Part shown: in pieces, positions 23,316-30,974 of the stretch
Position numbering within the stretch: position 1 is the stretch's first letter
Layout of the letters: each line of letters begins with the position of its first letter
NCBI GenBank assembly: GCA_005503065.1
Contig: SCOE01000024.1
Location: 1 to 64,000 of the forward strand
DNA: 64,000 nt
From: Comamonadaceae bacterium ALPHA2B
Lineage (GTDB): Bacteria > Pseudomonadota > Gammaproteobacteria > Burkholderiales > Burkholderiaceae_C
Reading direction: 5' to 3'
The notes under the pieces: model-generated
Seen by the model: the letters and a program-made list of their open reading frames with translations, nothing else
Database searches by the model: none
Told to the model about the DNA's origin: nothing
Translations under genes and position numbers: made by a program

Positions 23316-24878
23316 ATGCGCGCAGCGCCGATGTCTCGATGCTGGAGAGTTCCCGTGTTCCCTCTTCCCTCGCGCGCTTCGCCGCGCTCCGACCGCTATC
23401 GAATTCATAGCTGGCTGCGCCCGACCCACGGGCGCTGGCGCCACTTTTCGTTCAAGAATCCGGTGTTGATCGCCGGCATCACGCTCGTCCTCTCGGGCTG
23501 TGCGGCCGTCTCGCCGCAGGCCGACCGCGACGCAGTGCAGGCCCTGCTCGACCCCGCGGCGCCTGCCACCCTGGCTGGCGACGCCCGCGCCCAGGCGGCC
23601 CCGGACGACGCCAGCCGCGCCGCCGTCCAAGCGCTGCTGCGCGAGCCGCTCGACGCGCAGGCCGCAGTGCGCATCGCGCTGCTGCAGAGCCCCCGGGTCC
23701 AGCAGGCTTTCGCGACCTTGCAGCTGAGCGACGCCGAGCGCGTGCAGGCCGCCACCCTGCCCAACCCCGTGTTCTCCTTCGGCCGCCTGCGCGAGGGGCG
23801 CCAGCTGGAGATCGACCGCGCGCTGGGCTTCGACGTGCTGGGCCTGCTCACTCTGCCCTGGCAGGCCCGCTGGGCCGGACAGCGCCACGAGGTGGCGCGG
23901 CTCGAGGCGGCGCAGCAGATCGCCCAGGTGGCGGCCGACACGCGCCGCGCCTGGGTGCGTGCCGTGGCGGCGCAGCAGGGCGTGGCCTACCTGCGCGATG
24001 CCCGCGACGCCGCGGACACCGGCGCCGCGCTGGCGCAGCGCATGGCGCAGGCCGGCAACTGGAGCGCGCTGCGGCGCACGCGCGAGGAGCTGCTGCAGGC
24101 CGACGCGGCGGCGCAGCTCGCACGTGCCGAGCAGGCGGCCGTCGCCAGCCGGGAGCAGCTCGCGCGCCTGCTCGGCCTGTCGCACGAACAGGCTTCGTAC
24201 CGATTGCCCGATCGCCTGCCGCCGCTGCCCGCATCGCTGCCCGAACGCGCCGAGGCGCAGGCGACGGCGCTGCGCGAGCGCCTGGACGTGCGCGCGGCGC
24301 AGGCGCAGTTGCGCGCCACGGCCGACGCGCAGGGGCTCACGCGGGCCACACGCTTCGTCGACGCGCTGGAGGTCGGCGCCGTGCGCAACAGCACCTTCGC
24401 CAACGATGCCGACCGCGGCCGCAGCACGGAGCGCGGGGTCGAGCTGTCGCTGCCGATCCCGCTCTTCGACTGGGGCCAGGCGCGCGGCGCGCGGGCCGAG
24501 GCGCTGTACCTGCAATCGGCCGCCCGGGTGCGGGCCACCGCCGTGCAGGCCAGCAGCGAAGCACGCGAAGCGCATGCCGCCTGGCAGAGCGCCTGGCGCG
24601 TGGCGCACCGCTACCAGGCCGAGGTGCTGCCGCTGCGCCAGAAGGTCAACGAGGAGATGCTGCTGCGCTACAACGGCATGCTGGCGAGCGTCTGGGAGCT
24701 GCTGGCCGAAGCGCGCACCAGCGCCCTGTCGGTGAACGCCGCGATGGCCGCGCAGCGCGACTTCTGGCTGGCCGACACCGACCTGCTGCTCGCGCTCACT
24801 GGCGCCTCGCCGGCCGGGCTGTCGGCGCTGCAGGGCGGCGACGCCGATGCGGTCGCCGCTGCGGGAGGGAGCCACTGA
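23316..24878 (+). CDS. TolC/CusC-family outer membrane efflux lipoprotein
   Basis: A TolC-like outer-membrane channel with two repeated coiled-coil halves (A-A-V-R-I-A-L-L-Q-S-P at the first, heptad-rich helices near 180-230 and 380-450). A lipobox V-L-S-G-C follows a hydrophobic stretch, as in CusC. The start is uncertain: ATG 23316 (520 aa), ATG 23331, or GTG 23463 (471 aa, normal length). The last lacks a basic n-region, because the basic residues lie in the DNA at 23395-23459, a copy of the dispersed repeat. The stop overlaps the multicopper oxidase start. No RND pump or membrane-fusion gene is adjacent. Confidence 0.85.
   Translation: MRAAPMSRCWRVPVFPLPSRASPRSDRYRIHSWLRPTHGRWRHFSFKNPVLIAGITLVLSGCAAVSPQADRDAVQALLDPAAPATLAGDARAQAAPDDASRAAVQALLREPLDAQAAVRIALLQSPRVQQAFATLQLSDAERVQAATLPNPVFSFGRLREGRQLEIDRALGFDVLGLLTLPWQARWAGQRHEVARLEAAQQIAQVAADTRRAWVRAVAAQQGVAYLRDARDAADTGAALAQRMAQAGNWSALRRTREELLQADAAAQLARAEQAAVASREQLARLLGLSHEQASYRLPDRLPPLPASLPERAEAQATALRERLDVRAAQAQLRATADAQGLTRATRFVDALEVGAVRNSTFANDADRGRSTERGVELSLPIPLFDWGQARGARAEALYLQSAARVRATAVQASSEAREAHAAWQSAWRVAHRYQAEVLPLRQKVNEEMLLRYNGMLASVWELLAEARTSALSVNAAMAAQRDFWLADTDLLLALTGASPAGLSALQGGDADAVAAAGGSH
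23395..23459 (+). repeat. Dispersed 64-bp palindromic repeat, copy B
   Basis: Starts GCTATC, then TTCATAGCTG, the hairpin GCGCCCG-ACCCA-CGGGCGC-type core, and ends in a T-rich stretch plus TTCAAGAAT. It lies just before the hydrophobic signal segment of the TolC-like gene and is in frame with it if the upstream ATG is used. Confidence 0.8.
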
Positions 24879-26257
24879 TGGACCGCCGACGCTTCTTCTC
24901 CGGTGCCGTGGGTGGCGCCGTTGCCGCGGCGGCCGTCAGCCGCGTCGCGCTCGCTGCCGTGCCCGAGGCGCCCGCGCAGACCTCCGCCGTCACCGCATCG
25001 CCGCTGCTGCCGCCCGACGGCCGGCCCTACGACCCGGTGGTCACGCTCAACGGCTGGACGCTGCCCTGGCGCATGAACGGCAACGTCAAGGAATTCCACC
25101 TCGTCGCCGAGCCCGTCGTGCGCGAGATGGCGCCGGGCTTCAAGGTCAACATGTGGGGCTACAACGGCCAGTCGCCGGGCCCGACCATCGAGGTGGTCGA
25201 GGGCGACCGGGTGCGCATCTTCGTGACCAACCGGCTGCCCGAGCACACCACGGTGCACTGGCACGGCCAGCGCCTGCCCAACGGCATGGACGGCGTGGGC
25301 GGCATCACGCAGCCGCACATCCCGCCGGGCAAGACCTTCGTCTACGAGTTCACTGCACGGCGGCCCGGCACCTTCATGTACCACCCGCATGCCGACGAGA
25401 TGGTGCAGATGGCGATGGGCATGATGGGCTTCTGGGTCACGCACCCGAAGGACCGTGCCGACCCACGCATCGCGCGGGTGCAACGCGACTTCTGCTTCCT
25501 GCTCGGCGCCTTCGACGTCGAGCCCGGCAGCGCCACGCCCAGGGTCAACACCATGACCGACTTCAACACCTGGGCCTTCAACAGCCGCGTGTTCCCCGGC
25601 ATCGATTCGATGAACGTGCGCCAGGGCGACCGGGTGCGCATCCGCGTGGGCAACCTCACGATGACCAACCACCCGATCCACGTGCACGGCCACGAGTTCG
25701 AGATCACGGGCACCGACGGCGGCCCGGTGCCGCCCTCGGCCCGCTGGCCCGAGGTGACGGCCGACATCGCGGTGGGCCAGATGCGGCAGGTGGAATTCGT
25801 CGCCGACGAAGCCGGCGACTGGGCCTTCCACTGCCACAAGTCGCACCACACGATGGGCCCGATGGGCCACGACGTGCCGACCATGATCGGCGTCGAGCAG
25901 AAGGATCTGGTCGCGAAGATCCAGAAGCTCGTGCCCGACTACATGGTGATGGGCGACAAGGGCATGGCCGACATGGGCGCCATGGAGATGCCGCTGCCCG
26001 ACAACACGCTGCCCATGATGGCCGGCCAGGGTCCCTTCGGCCCGGCGGAGATGGGCGGCATGTTCACGCTGCTCAAGGTACGCGCGGGCCAGAAGCCCGG
26101 CGACTACCGCGACCCGGGCTGGTTCAGGCACCCGGCCGGCACCGTCGCGCGCGAGGTGCCGGACGACCGCGCCCCCCCGGCATCGCGTGCACCGGGCGCC
26201 GGCGCGGCCCCCGCCGCGAACGCGGTGCGCAAGCCCGCGGGCGGGCACCCCCATTGA
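24878..26257 (+). CDS. Periplasmic multicopper oxidase (CopA-like, copper resistance)
   Basis: A 459-aa three-domain multicopper oxidase, thought to oxidise Cu(I) in the periplasm. The copper motifs are visible: H-W-H-G at 127-130, H-P-H at 169-171, N-H-P-I-H-V-H-G-H-E-F at about 264-274 and H-C-H-K-S-H-H-T-M-G near 318-327, with a Met-rich C-terminal part (M-x-x-M patterns) that may bind copper. The N-terminus R-R-R-F-F-S with an Ala-rich stretch is a Tat signal, as expected for a pre-folded copper enzyme. ATG 24878 overlaps the TolC-like stop, so both are co-translated. Confidence 0.9.
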   Translation: MDRRRFFSGAVGGAVAAAAVSRVALAAVPEAPAQTSAVTASPLLPPDGRPYDPVVTLNGWTLPWRMNGNVKEFHLVAEPVVREMAPGFKVNMWGYNGQSPGPTIEVVEGDRVRIFVTNRLPEHTTVHWHGQRLPNGMDGVGGITQPHIPPGKTFVYEFTARRPGTFMYHPHADEMVQMAMGMMGFWVTHPKDRADPRIARVQRDFCFLLGAFDVEPGSATPRVNTMTDFNTWAFNSRVFPGIDSMNVRQGDRVRIRVGNLTMTNHPIHVHGHEFEITGTDGGPVPPSARWPEVTADIAVGQMRQVEFVADEAGDWAFHCHKSHHTMGPMGHDVPTMIGVEQKDLVAKIQKLVPDYMVMGDKGMADMGAMEMPLPDNTLPMMAGQGPFGPAEMGGMFTLLKVRAGQKPGDYRDPGWFRHPAGTVAREVPDDRAPPASRAPGAGAAPAANAVRKPAGGHPH

Positions 26258-26271
26258 GGCCCATGTCGTTT

Positions 26272-26337
26272 GCTATTCTTTTCATAGCTGCTCGCGCCCG
26301 TCCCGCGGGCGCTGCAGCCCTTTTTGGCTTGGAGAAT
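26272..26337 (+). repeat. Dispersed 64-bp palindromic repeat, copy C (best copy)
   Basis: Reads GCTATT ... TTCATAGCTGCTC, then GCGCCCG-TCCCG-CGGGCGC, then CTGCAGCC, a T5 tract, GGCTTGGAGAAT. It fills the 88-bp gap between the multicopper oxidase and DUF411 genes. Its 3' end provides the GGAGA used as ribosome site for the ATG at 26346. Confidence 0.85.
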
Positions 26338-26345
26338 CCGATCCC

Positions 26346-26828
26346 ATGAACACCCCGACCCTGACCCCGACTCGTCGTCGCCTCGTGCTGCAAGGCGCCG
26401 CGGCGCTGCTCGTTCCGCCCCTGTTCGCGCGCGCTGCATTCGCGGCCGCGTCCATGGTCGAGATCTGGAAGGACCCGAACTGCGGCTGCTGCCAGGACTG
26501 GGTCAAGCACCTGAACATGAACAAGCTCGCGACGCGCGTGCACGACAGCGGCAACGCAGAGGCGCGTGCGCGCCTGGGCATCCCTGCCAGGCTGGGCTCC
26601 TGCCACACCGGGAGCGTCGGCGGCTACGCGATCGAAGGCCACGTGCCCGCCAGCGCCATCCACCGCCTGCTCAAGGAAAAGCCACAGGCCATCGGCCTCG
26701 CCGTCCCCGGCATGCCCATCGGCTCGCCCGGCATGGACGGCCCGGCCTACGGCGGCCGGCGCGATCCCTACGACGTGCTGCTGGTGCTGGCCGACGGCAG
26801 CACCCGCGTGTTCCAGCGCGAGGCCTGA
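26346..26828 (+). CDS. DUF411 metal-binding exported protein
   Basis: A 160-aa DUF411 protein, a family found in copper resistance loci. The mature region opens V-E-I-W-K-D-P-N then C46-G-C48-C49-Q-D-W, the conserved Cys cluster expected to bind metal. The N-terminus T-R-R-R-L-V-L plus an Ala/Leu stretch is a Tat-type signal. Nearby C-H-T-G (about residue 83) is the second conserved family motif. It lies 88 bp after the multicopper oxidase gene and 32 bp before the CusF-like gene. Likely a periplasmic copper carrier or chaperone; mechanism not established. Confidence 0.85.
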   Translation: MNTPTLTPTRRRLVLQGAAALLVPPLFARAAFAAASMVEIWKDPNCGCCQDWVKHLNMNKLATRVHDSGNAEARARLGIPARLGSCHTGSVGGYAIEGHVPASAIHRLLKEKPQAIGLAVPGMPIGSPGMDGPAYGGRRDPYDVLLVLADGSTRVFQREA

Positions 26829-26860
26829 TGCTTCATCAAACGCCCATTCAAGGACCGACC

Positions 26861-27154
26861 ATGAAACGACTGACGTTCTCCCTCGCCGCCGCCCTCGTTG
26901 CCGGTGCCGCAATCGCCCACGCCGCGCTCCCCAAGGTCGAGGCCGAAGTTCGGCGGGTCGACACCGCCACGCAGAAGATCACCCTCAAGCACGGCGACAT
27001 CCCCAACATCGACATGGGTGCCATGACGATGGTGTTCCGCGTCAAGGAGCCCGCCCTGCTCGAGAAGGTCAAGGCCGGCGACAAGGTGGTGATCACCGCC
27101 GACAAGGTCGACGGCAACCTCACCGTGATGTCGATCGAACCGGCCAAGCCCTGA
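26861..27154 (+). CDS. CusF-family periplasmic copper-binding protein (Trp-less variant)
   Basis: A 97-aa protein: signal peptide ending H-A-A (about residue 22) and a small OB-fold. Its metal motif aligns residue for residue with E. coli CusF: H44 equals His36, M55 equals Met47 and M57 equals Met49. The position of Trp44, which caps Cu(I) by a cation-pi contact, is M52 here. So the His-Met-Met site is kept with a possible third Met. Last gene of the copper set on the plus strand; only 12 bp separate it from the convergent phosphoesterase gene. Confidence 0.87.
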   Translation: MKRLTFSLAAALVAGAAIAHAALPKVEAEVRRVDTATQKITLKHGDIPNIDMGAMTMVFRVKEPALLEKVKAGDKVVITADKVDGNLTVMSIEPAKP

Positions 27155-27166
27155 CGACGGGGGGCC

Positions 27167-29392
27167 TCAGGCGCCGAAGTCCAGCGCGCCCGTGAGGTCG
27201 CCCATCGGCCGGCCGCCGTTCTTGACCAGCGCCGCGTCGCGCGCGACCACGCCGTCGAGCATGGGCAGCGACCAGCGGTGGCTGATGAAGCGAAGGATCG
27301 AGGCCGTGTCGTACTGCGTCCTGTCGACGAAGCCCTTCTTCGCGAAGGGCGAGATGACCAGCGCCGGAACGCGCGTGCCCGGGCCCCAGCGGTCGCCCCT
27401 GGGCACGGTGGCATGGTCGTAGAAGCCGCCGTTCTCGTCGTAGGTCACGACGACCAGCATGTGCTTCCACTGCGGGCTGGCCTGCAGTTTGGCGATGAGA
27501 TCGGCGATGTGCTGGTCGCCGTCGCTCACGTTGGCATAGCCGTTGTGCTGGTTCAGGTTGCCCTGCGGCTTGTAGAAGGTCACGGCCGGCAGCTTGCCGA
27601 CGGACGCGTCGGCAAGGAACTGGCTGTCGAAATCCTTGAGGTGGGCGCTGCGGTAGTCCGCGGCGCTGACCGGGTCGAACTTCGCGAAGTAGTTGAAGGG
27701 CTGGTGGTGCGCCTGGAAGTTGGGCGTCTTGCCGTTGTAGATGTTGCTGCGGTTCTGCAGCGACGCGCTCCACGCCCCGGCATACCAGGCCCAGCTCACC
27801 CCCTTGGCGTCGAGCCGGTCGGCGATGGTGCGCTGCGTCTGTGCCGGCAGGGTGGTGGCCTTGGCCGGGTCGGCATAGCGGCCGGCCGTGTCGCTGCCGG
27901 CCGGCGCGTTGCCGCTGGGCTGGAACGGCGGCTGCATGGTGTTGACGGCGTAGAACTTGCCGTCGGCGTCCTTCGGCGTGAGCGTGCTGTCGTTGGCGTA
28001 CGTGGGCGCTCCGTTGAGCACCGAGGCCGGCGCGCTGGCCGAGGGCGTCAACCGCACGAAATTGCCGGCCGCGTCGGTGTCGACGGCCGAGATGGAGGCC
28101 TTGGCCGGGGAGCTGGCCGCGTCGGCGTTCGGGTAGGTCGGTGCGCAGCCGCACACCAGGTACTGGTGGTTGAGGAAGGAGCCGCCGAAGGCGCCCATGA
28201 AGAAGTTGTCCGCCAGCGTGTACTGCTGGGCGATCTTCCACATCTTCATCGCGCTGCCGTCGAAGTAGCCCATGCTCAGCGCGCCCGCGTCCGAGTAGGC
28301 GGCGAACCTGTCGTTCGCGCCGCCATTGATCTGCATCTGGTTGTTGTAGAAGCGGTGCACCAGGTCGCGCGTGATCACGGCCTGGTCGACCACCGTGCCG
28401 GTGTTGAAGAAGCCCTTGGGGTCATCGATGCGGAACATCGCATTGGGCATGCCCACGGTCTGCGCCTGCGTGATGGTGGTGGTCTGGCCCGCCGCCGTCA
28501 CGCCGCCCCACACCGGCGGCAACACCGGCAGCACGCTGCCGTCGAAGTCCTTCTGCAGGGCCACGCTGCCGGTGGCGCTCGGGTTGACGCCCGGGATGCC
28601 GTTGGCGCCGGGGAAGAGGCCATACAGGTTGTCGAAGCCGCGGTTCTCGGCGTAGATGACGACCACGTTCTCGATGCCGTCGAGCGCGAAGCGGTTGCGC
28701 AGCGCGGCCACGCGGCTGCCGCCGTCGCCAGCCTCGGCCACCGCTTCGGCAATGCGTTCGAGCGACTGGTCGCTCTCGTTCTGCAGCGCGGCCTGGGCCG
28801 CCGCGTCGGCCAGCGTGTTGAAGTCGCTCAGCAGCTGGGCGGGCGTGACGCCGATGCGCGCCGCCAGTGCCGTGCGCGCAGCGTCGAAGTTGCCGCCGTT
28901 GGCATCCATCAGCGCCACGAGCTCGGTGCTCACGCCACTGACCACGGCGTTGGCCTGCGCCGGTGCGCGAAAGACCATCGGGCGCATCACGGGCGTGACG
29001 GTGCCGGTGGCCGGGTCGTAGCGCTGTGCACCGGTGCCGATCTCGGCCACCACCGGCCCCTGGCCCTGCAGGGTGAAGGCGCCGTTGTCGTCGGTGGTTC
29101 CGGTGGGTTCTCCGCTGTCGCAGCGGCCGTTGCTGTTGGTGTCGATGCACACCGTGGCCTTGCGGTAGTAGCTGCCGGTCACCACGCCGTGGGTGGTTGC
29201 CGCCGGCGTGCCGCCCGTGCCGCTGCCCGGGCTGCCGCCGGTGCCGACGATCGGCAGGAAGCCCCCGCCACCCCCTCCGCCGCACGCGGCCATGAGGGCG
29301 GCCGCCGCCAGCGCCGTGGGCCAGGGAGAGAAGCGACGCAAGGGCCGGCATGCGCGGGACACGGCCGGATCGATCGATGGTGTGGGTGTCAT
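27167..29392 (-). CDS. AcpA-type phosphoesterase lipoprotein (phospholipase C/acid phosphatase family)
   Basis: A 741-aa exported protein of the phosphoesterase family PF04185. The catalytic half (about 215-740) has I-E-N-V-V-V-I-Y-A-E-N-R-G-F-D-N, the E-N-R motif at the metal/nucleophile region, and a C-terminal D-E-N-G-G-F-Y-D-H segment, as in AcpA. A lipobox M-A-A-C lies before a poly-Gly linker, so the enzyme is lipid-anchored. Residues 80-130 include D-T-N-S-N-G-R-C-D-S-G-E, a Ca-binding-like loop followed by a short beta domain. ATG 29392 gives the signal peptide start. Substrate may be phospholipid or phosphomonoester; not decidable here. Confidence 0.85.
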   Translation of the reverse strand: MTPTPSIDPAVSRACRPLRRFSPWPTALAAAALMAACGGGGGGGFLPIVGTGGSPGSGTGGTPAATTHGVVTGSYYRKATVCIDTNSNGRCDSGEPTGTTDDNGAFTLQGQGPVVAEIGTGAQRYDPATGTVTPVMRPMVFRAPAQANAVVSGVSTELVALMDANGGNFDAARTALAARIGVTPAQLLSDFNTLADAAAQAALQNESDQSLERIAEAVAEAGDGGSRVAALRNRFALDGIENVVVIYAENRGFDNLYGLFPGANGIPGVNPSATGSVALQKDFDGSVLPVLPPVWGGVTAAGQTTTITQAQTVGMPNAMFRIDDPKGFFNTGTVVDQAVITRDLVHRFYNNQMQINGGANDRFAAYSDAGALSMGYFDGSAMKMWKIAQQYTLADNFFMGAFGGSFLNHQYLVCGCAPTYPNADAASSPAKASISAVDTDAAGNFVRLTPSASAPASVLNGAPTYANDSTLTPKDADGKFYAVNTMQPPFQPSGNAPAGSDTAGRYADPAKATTLPAQTQRTIADRLDAKGVSWAWYAGAWSASLQNRSNIYNGKTPNFQAHHQPFNYFAKFDPVSAADYRSAHLKDFDSQFLADASVGKLPAVTFYKPQGNLNQHNGYANVSDGDQHIADLIAKLQASPQWKHMLVVVTYDENGGFYDHATVPRGDRWGPGTRVPALVISPFAKKGFVDRTQYDTASILRFISHRWSLPMLDGVVARDAALVKNGGRPMGDLTGALDFGA

Positions 29393-29619
29393 GGGGAAGG
29401 TGTCGGATGGAAACAAGACGAAGCGGCGGGGCAGGGCGCCCTCGCCGCAAGCGCATCGATGCTCGTGGCGGGCGGTGACGCGCACATGGCAGAAGGCTGA
29501 CCGCAGCAGTCAGGAAGCACGCGCAGCGGCGGCACCGATTCGCCCGCCCGGACACGGCGTCATGCCCCTGACATGCAGGCGGCATAGCGTGCAGCCCCTC
29601 CCTGTCTCTGCTCCACGCC

Positions 29620-30960
29620 GTGCGCGCTCTCCGCCCCCCCCGTTTCCGGCGCCTTGCTGCGCTCTCATGCGCCGCGCTGGTCGCCCTGCAGGGCCTCGCG
29701 GGCTGCGACGGTGCCGCGCCGCAGTCCCCGCCACCCGCGTCGACGAACCCGGTGCCGGCGCCTCAGGCGGTGCCCGCCTCCGCGGGCGCCACCTACGCAC
29801 CGCATGACGGCCGTCCCCTGCCCTCGGCCCGCGCGCTCGCCGACCTGGGGCGGCAGATCTTCTTCGACGCCTCGCTCTCGGCGTCCGGCCGCATGTCCTG
29901 TGCGAGCTGCCACGACCCGGCCCATGCCTACGGGCCGCCCAACGCACTGTCCGTGCAGCTCGGCGGCCCCGCGCTGGACCGGCCCGGCCCGCGCGCGACG
30001 CCCTCGCTGCGCTACCTGGAAACGCTGGCGCCCTTCTCCGAGCACCACCACGACAACGACGGCGACGACAGCATCGACGCCGGCCCGACCGGCGGCCACA
30101 TGTGGGACGGGCGCGCCGGTTCCGCGCATGCCCAGGCGGGCATGCCGCTGCTGTCGCCTGACGAGATGGCCAATGCCTCGGTGGAAGACGTGGCGCACAA
30201 GCTCGCCGCCAGCGGCTATGCGGCGCAGATGCGCGAGGCCTTCGGCGCCGGCGTGTTCGACTCCGCCCAGGCCGCCTTCGCGGCAGCGGGTCTGGCCCTG
30301 GAAACCTTCCAGCAGTCGCCGGCCGATTTCTACCCCTTCAGCAGCAAGTACGACGCGGTGCTGCGCGGCCAGGCGAAGCTCTCGGCCGCCGAGGCACGCG
30401 GCCTCGCGGCCTTCAACGACGAGCGCCGCGGCAACTGTGCGGCCTGCCACATCAGCAGCGTGACGGCCGACGGCGCCTTCCCGCTCTTCACCGATTTCGG
30501 CCACGTCGCGCTGGGCGTGCCGCGCAATCGCGAACTGCCGGCCAACGCCGATCCCGCGCACCATGACCTGGGCCTGTGCGGCCCGCTGCGCACCGACCTC
30601 GCCGCCCATCCCGAGTACTGCGGCCTCTTCCGCACCCCCACGCTGCGCAACGTGGCGCTGCGCGGCGCCTTCTTCCACAACGGCCGCTTCCATTCGCTGG
30701 AGGAGGTGGTGCGCTTCTACGCGCAGCGCGACACGCGCCCGCAGCGCTGGTACCCGCGCGATGCCAAGGGCCGCGCTCAGAAGTTCGACGACCTGCCGGC
30801 CGAGTACCACGCCAACGTCAACGTGGAAGCGCCTTTCGGCGGCGAACCCGGCGGCACGCCGTCGCTGAGCGATGCCGAGGTGCGCGACATCGTGGCCTTC
30901 CTGAAGACGCTCACCGACGCCGACCTCGTGCCGCCATCAGGCACCGCCCGCCACCGCTGA
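29620..30960 (+). CDS. Di-heme cytochrome c peroxidase / MauG-family lipoprotein
   Basis: A 446-aa protein with two c-type haems: C94-A-S-C-H98 and C273-A-A-C-H277. The signal peptide ends in a lipobox (L-A-G-C, C29), so it is lipid-anchored in the periplasm. The family either reduces H2O2 with cytochrome c electrons or, as in MauG/MbnH, oxidises a partner protein. An inserted H-H-H-D-N-D-G-D-D-S-I-D stretch near residues 142-153 is His/Asp-rich and may bind metal. The start is GTG 29620. The 227-bp gap to the divergent phosphoesterase holds no other gene that I can see. Confidence 0.85.
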   Translation: MRALRPPRFRRLAALSCAALVALQGLAGCDGAAPQSPPPASTNPVPAPQAVPASAGATYAPHDGRPLPSARALADLGRQIFFDASLSASGRMSCASCHDPAHAYGPPNALSVQLGGPALDRPGPRATPSLRYLETLAPFSEHHHDNDGDDSIDAGPTGGHMWDGRAGSAHAQAGMPLLSPDEMANASVEDVAHKLAASGYAAQMREAFGAGVFDSAQAAFAAAGLALETFQQSPADFYPFSSKYDAVLRGQAKLSAAEARGLAAFNDERRGNCAACHISSVTADGAFPLFTDFGHVALGVPRNRELPANADPAHHDLGLCGPLRTDLAAHPEYCGLFRTPTLRNVALRGAFFHNGRFHSLEEVVRFYAQRDTRPQRWYPRDAKGRAQKFDDLPAEYHANVNVEAPFGGEPGGTPSLSDAEVRDIVAFLKTLTDADLVPPSGTARHR

Positions 30961-30974
30961 GCGGGCTGCAGCGC

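Noticed and set aside
20313-24875. 1520-residue open frame on the minus strand
   Set aside because: Only its last 271 codons are a real gene (methyltransferase). The rest is a GC-driven shadow opposite the OsmC, AraC, His-rich and TolC-like genes.
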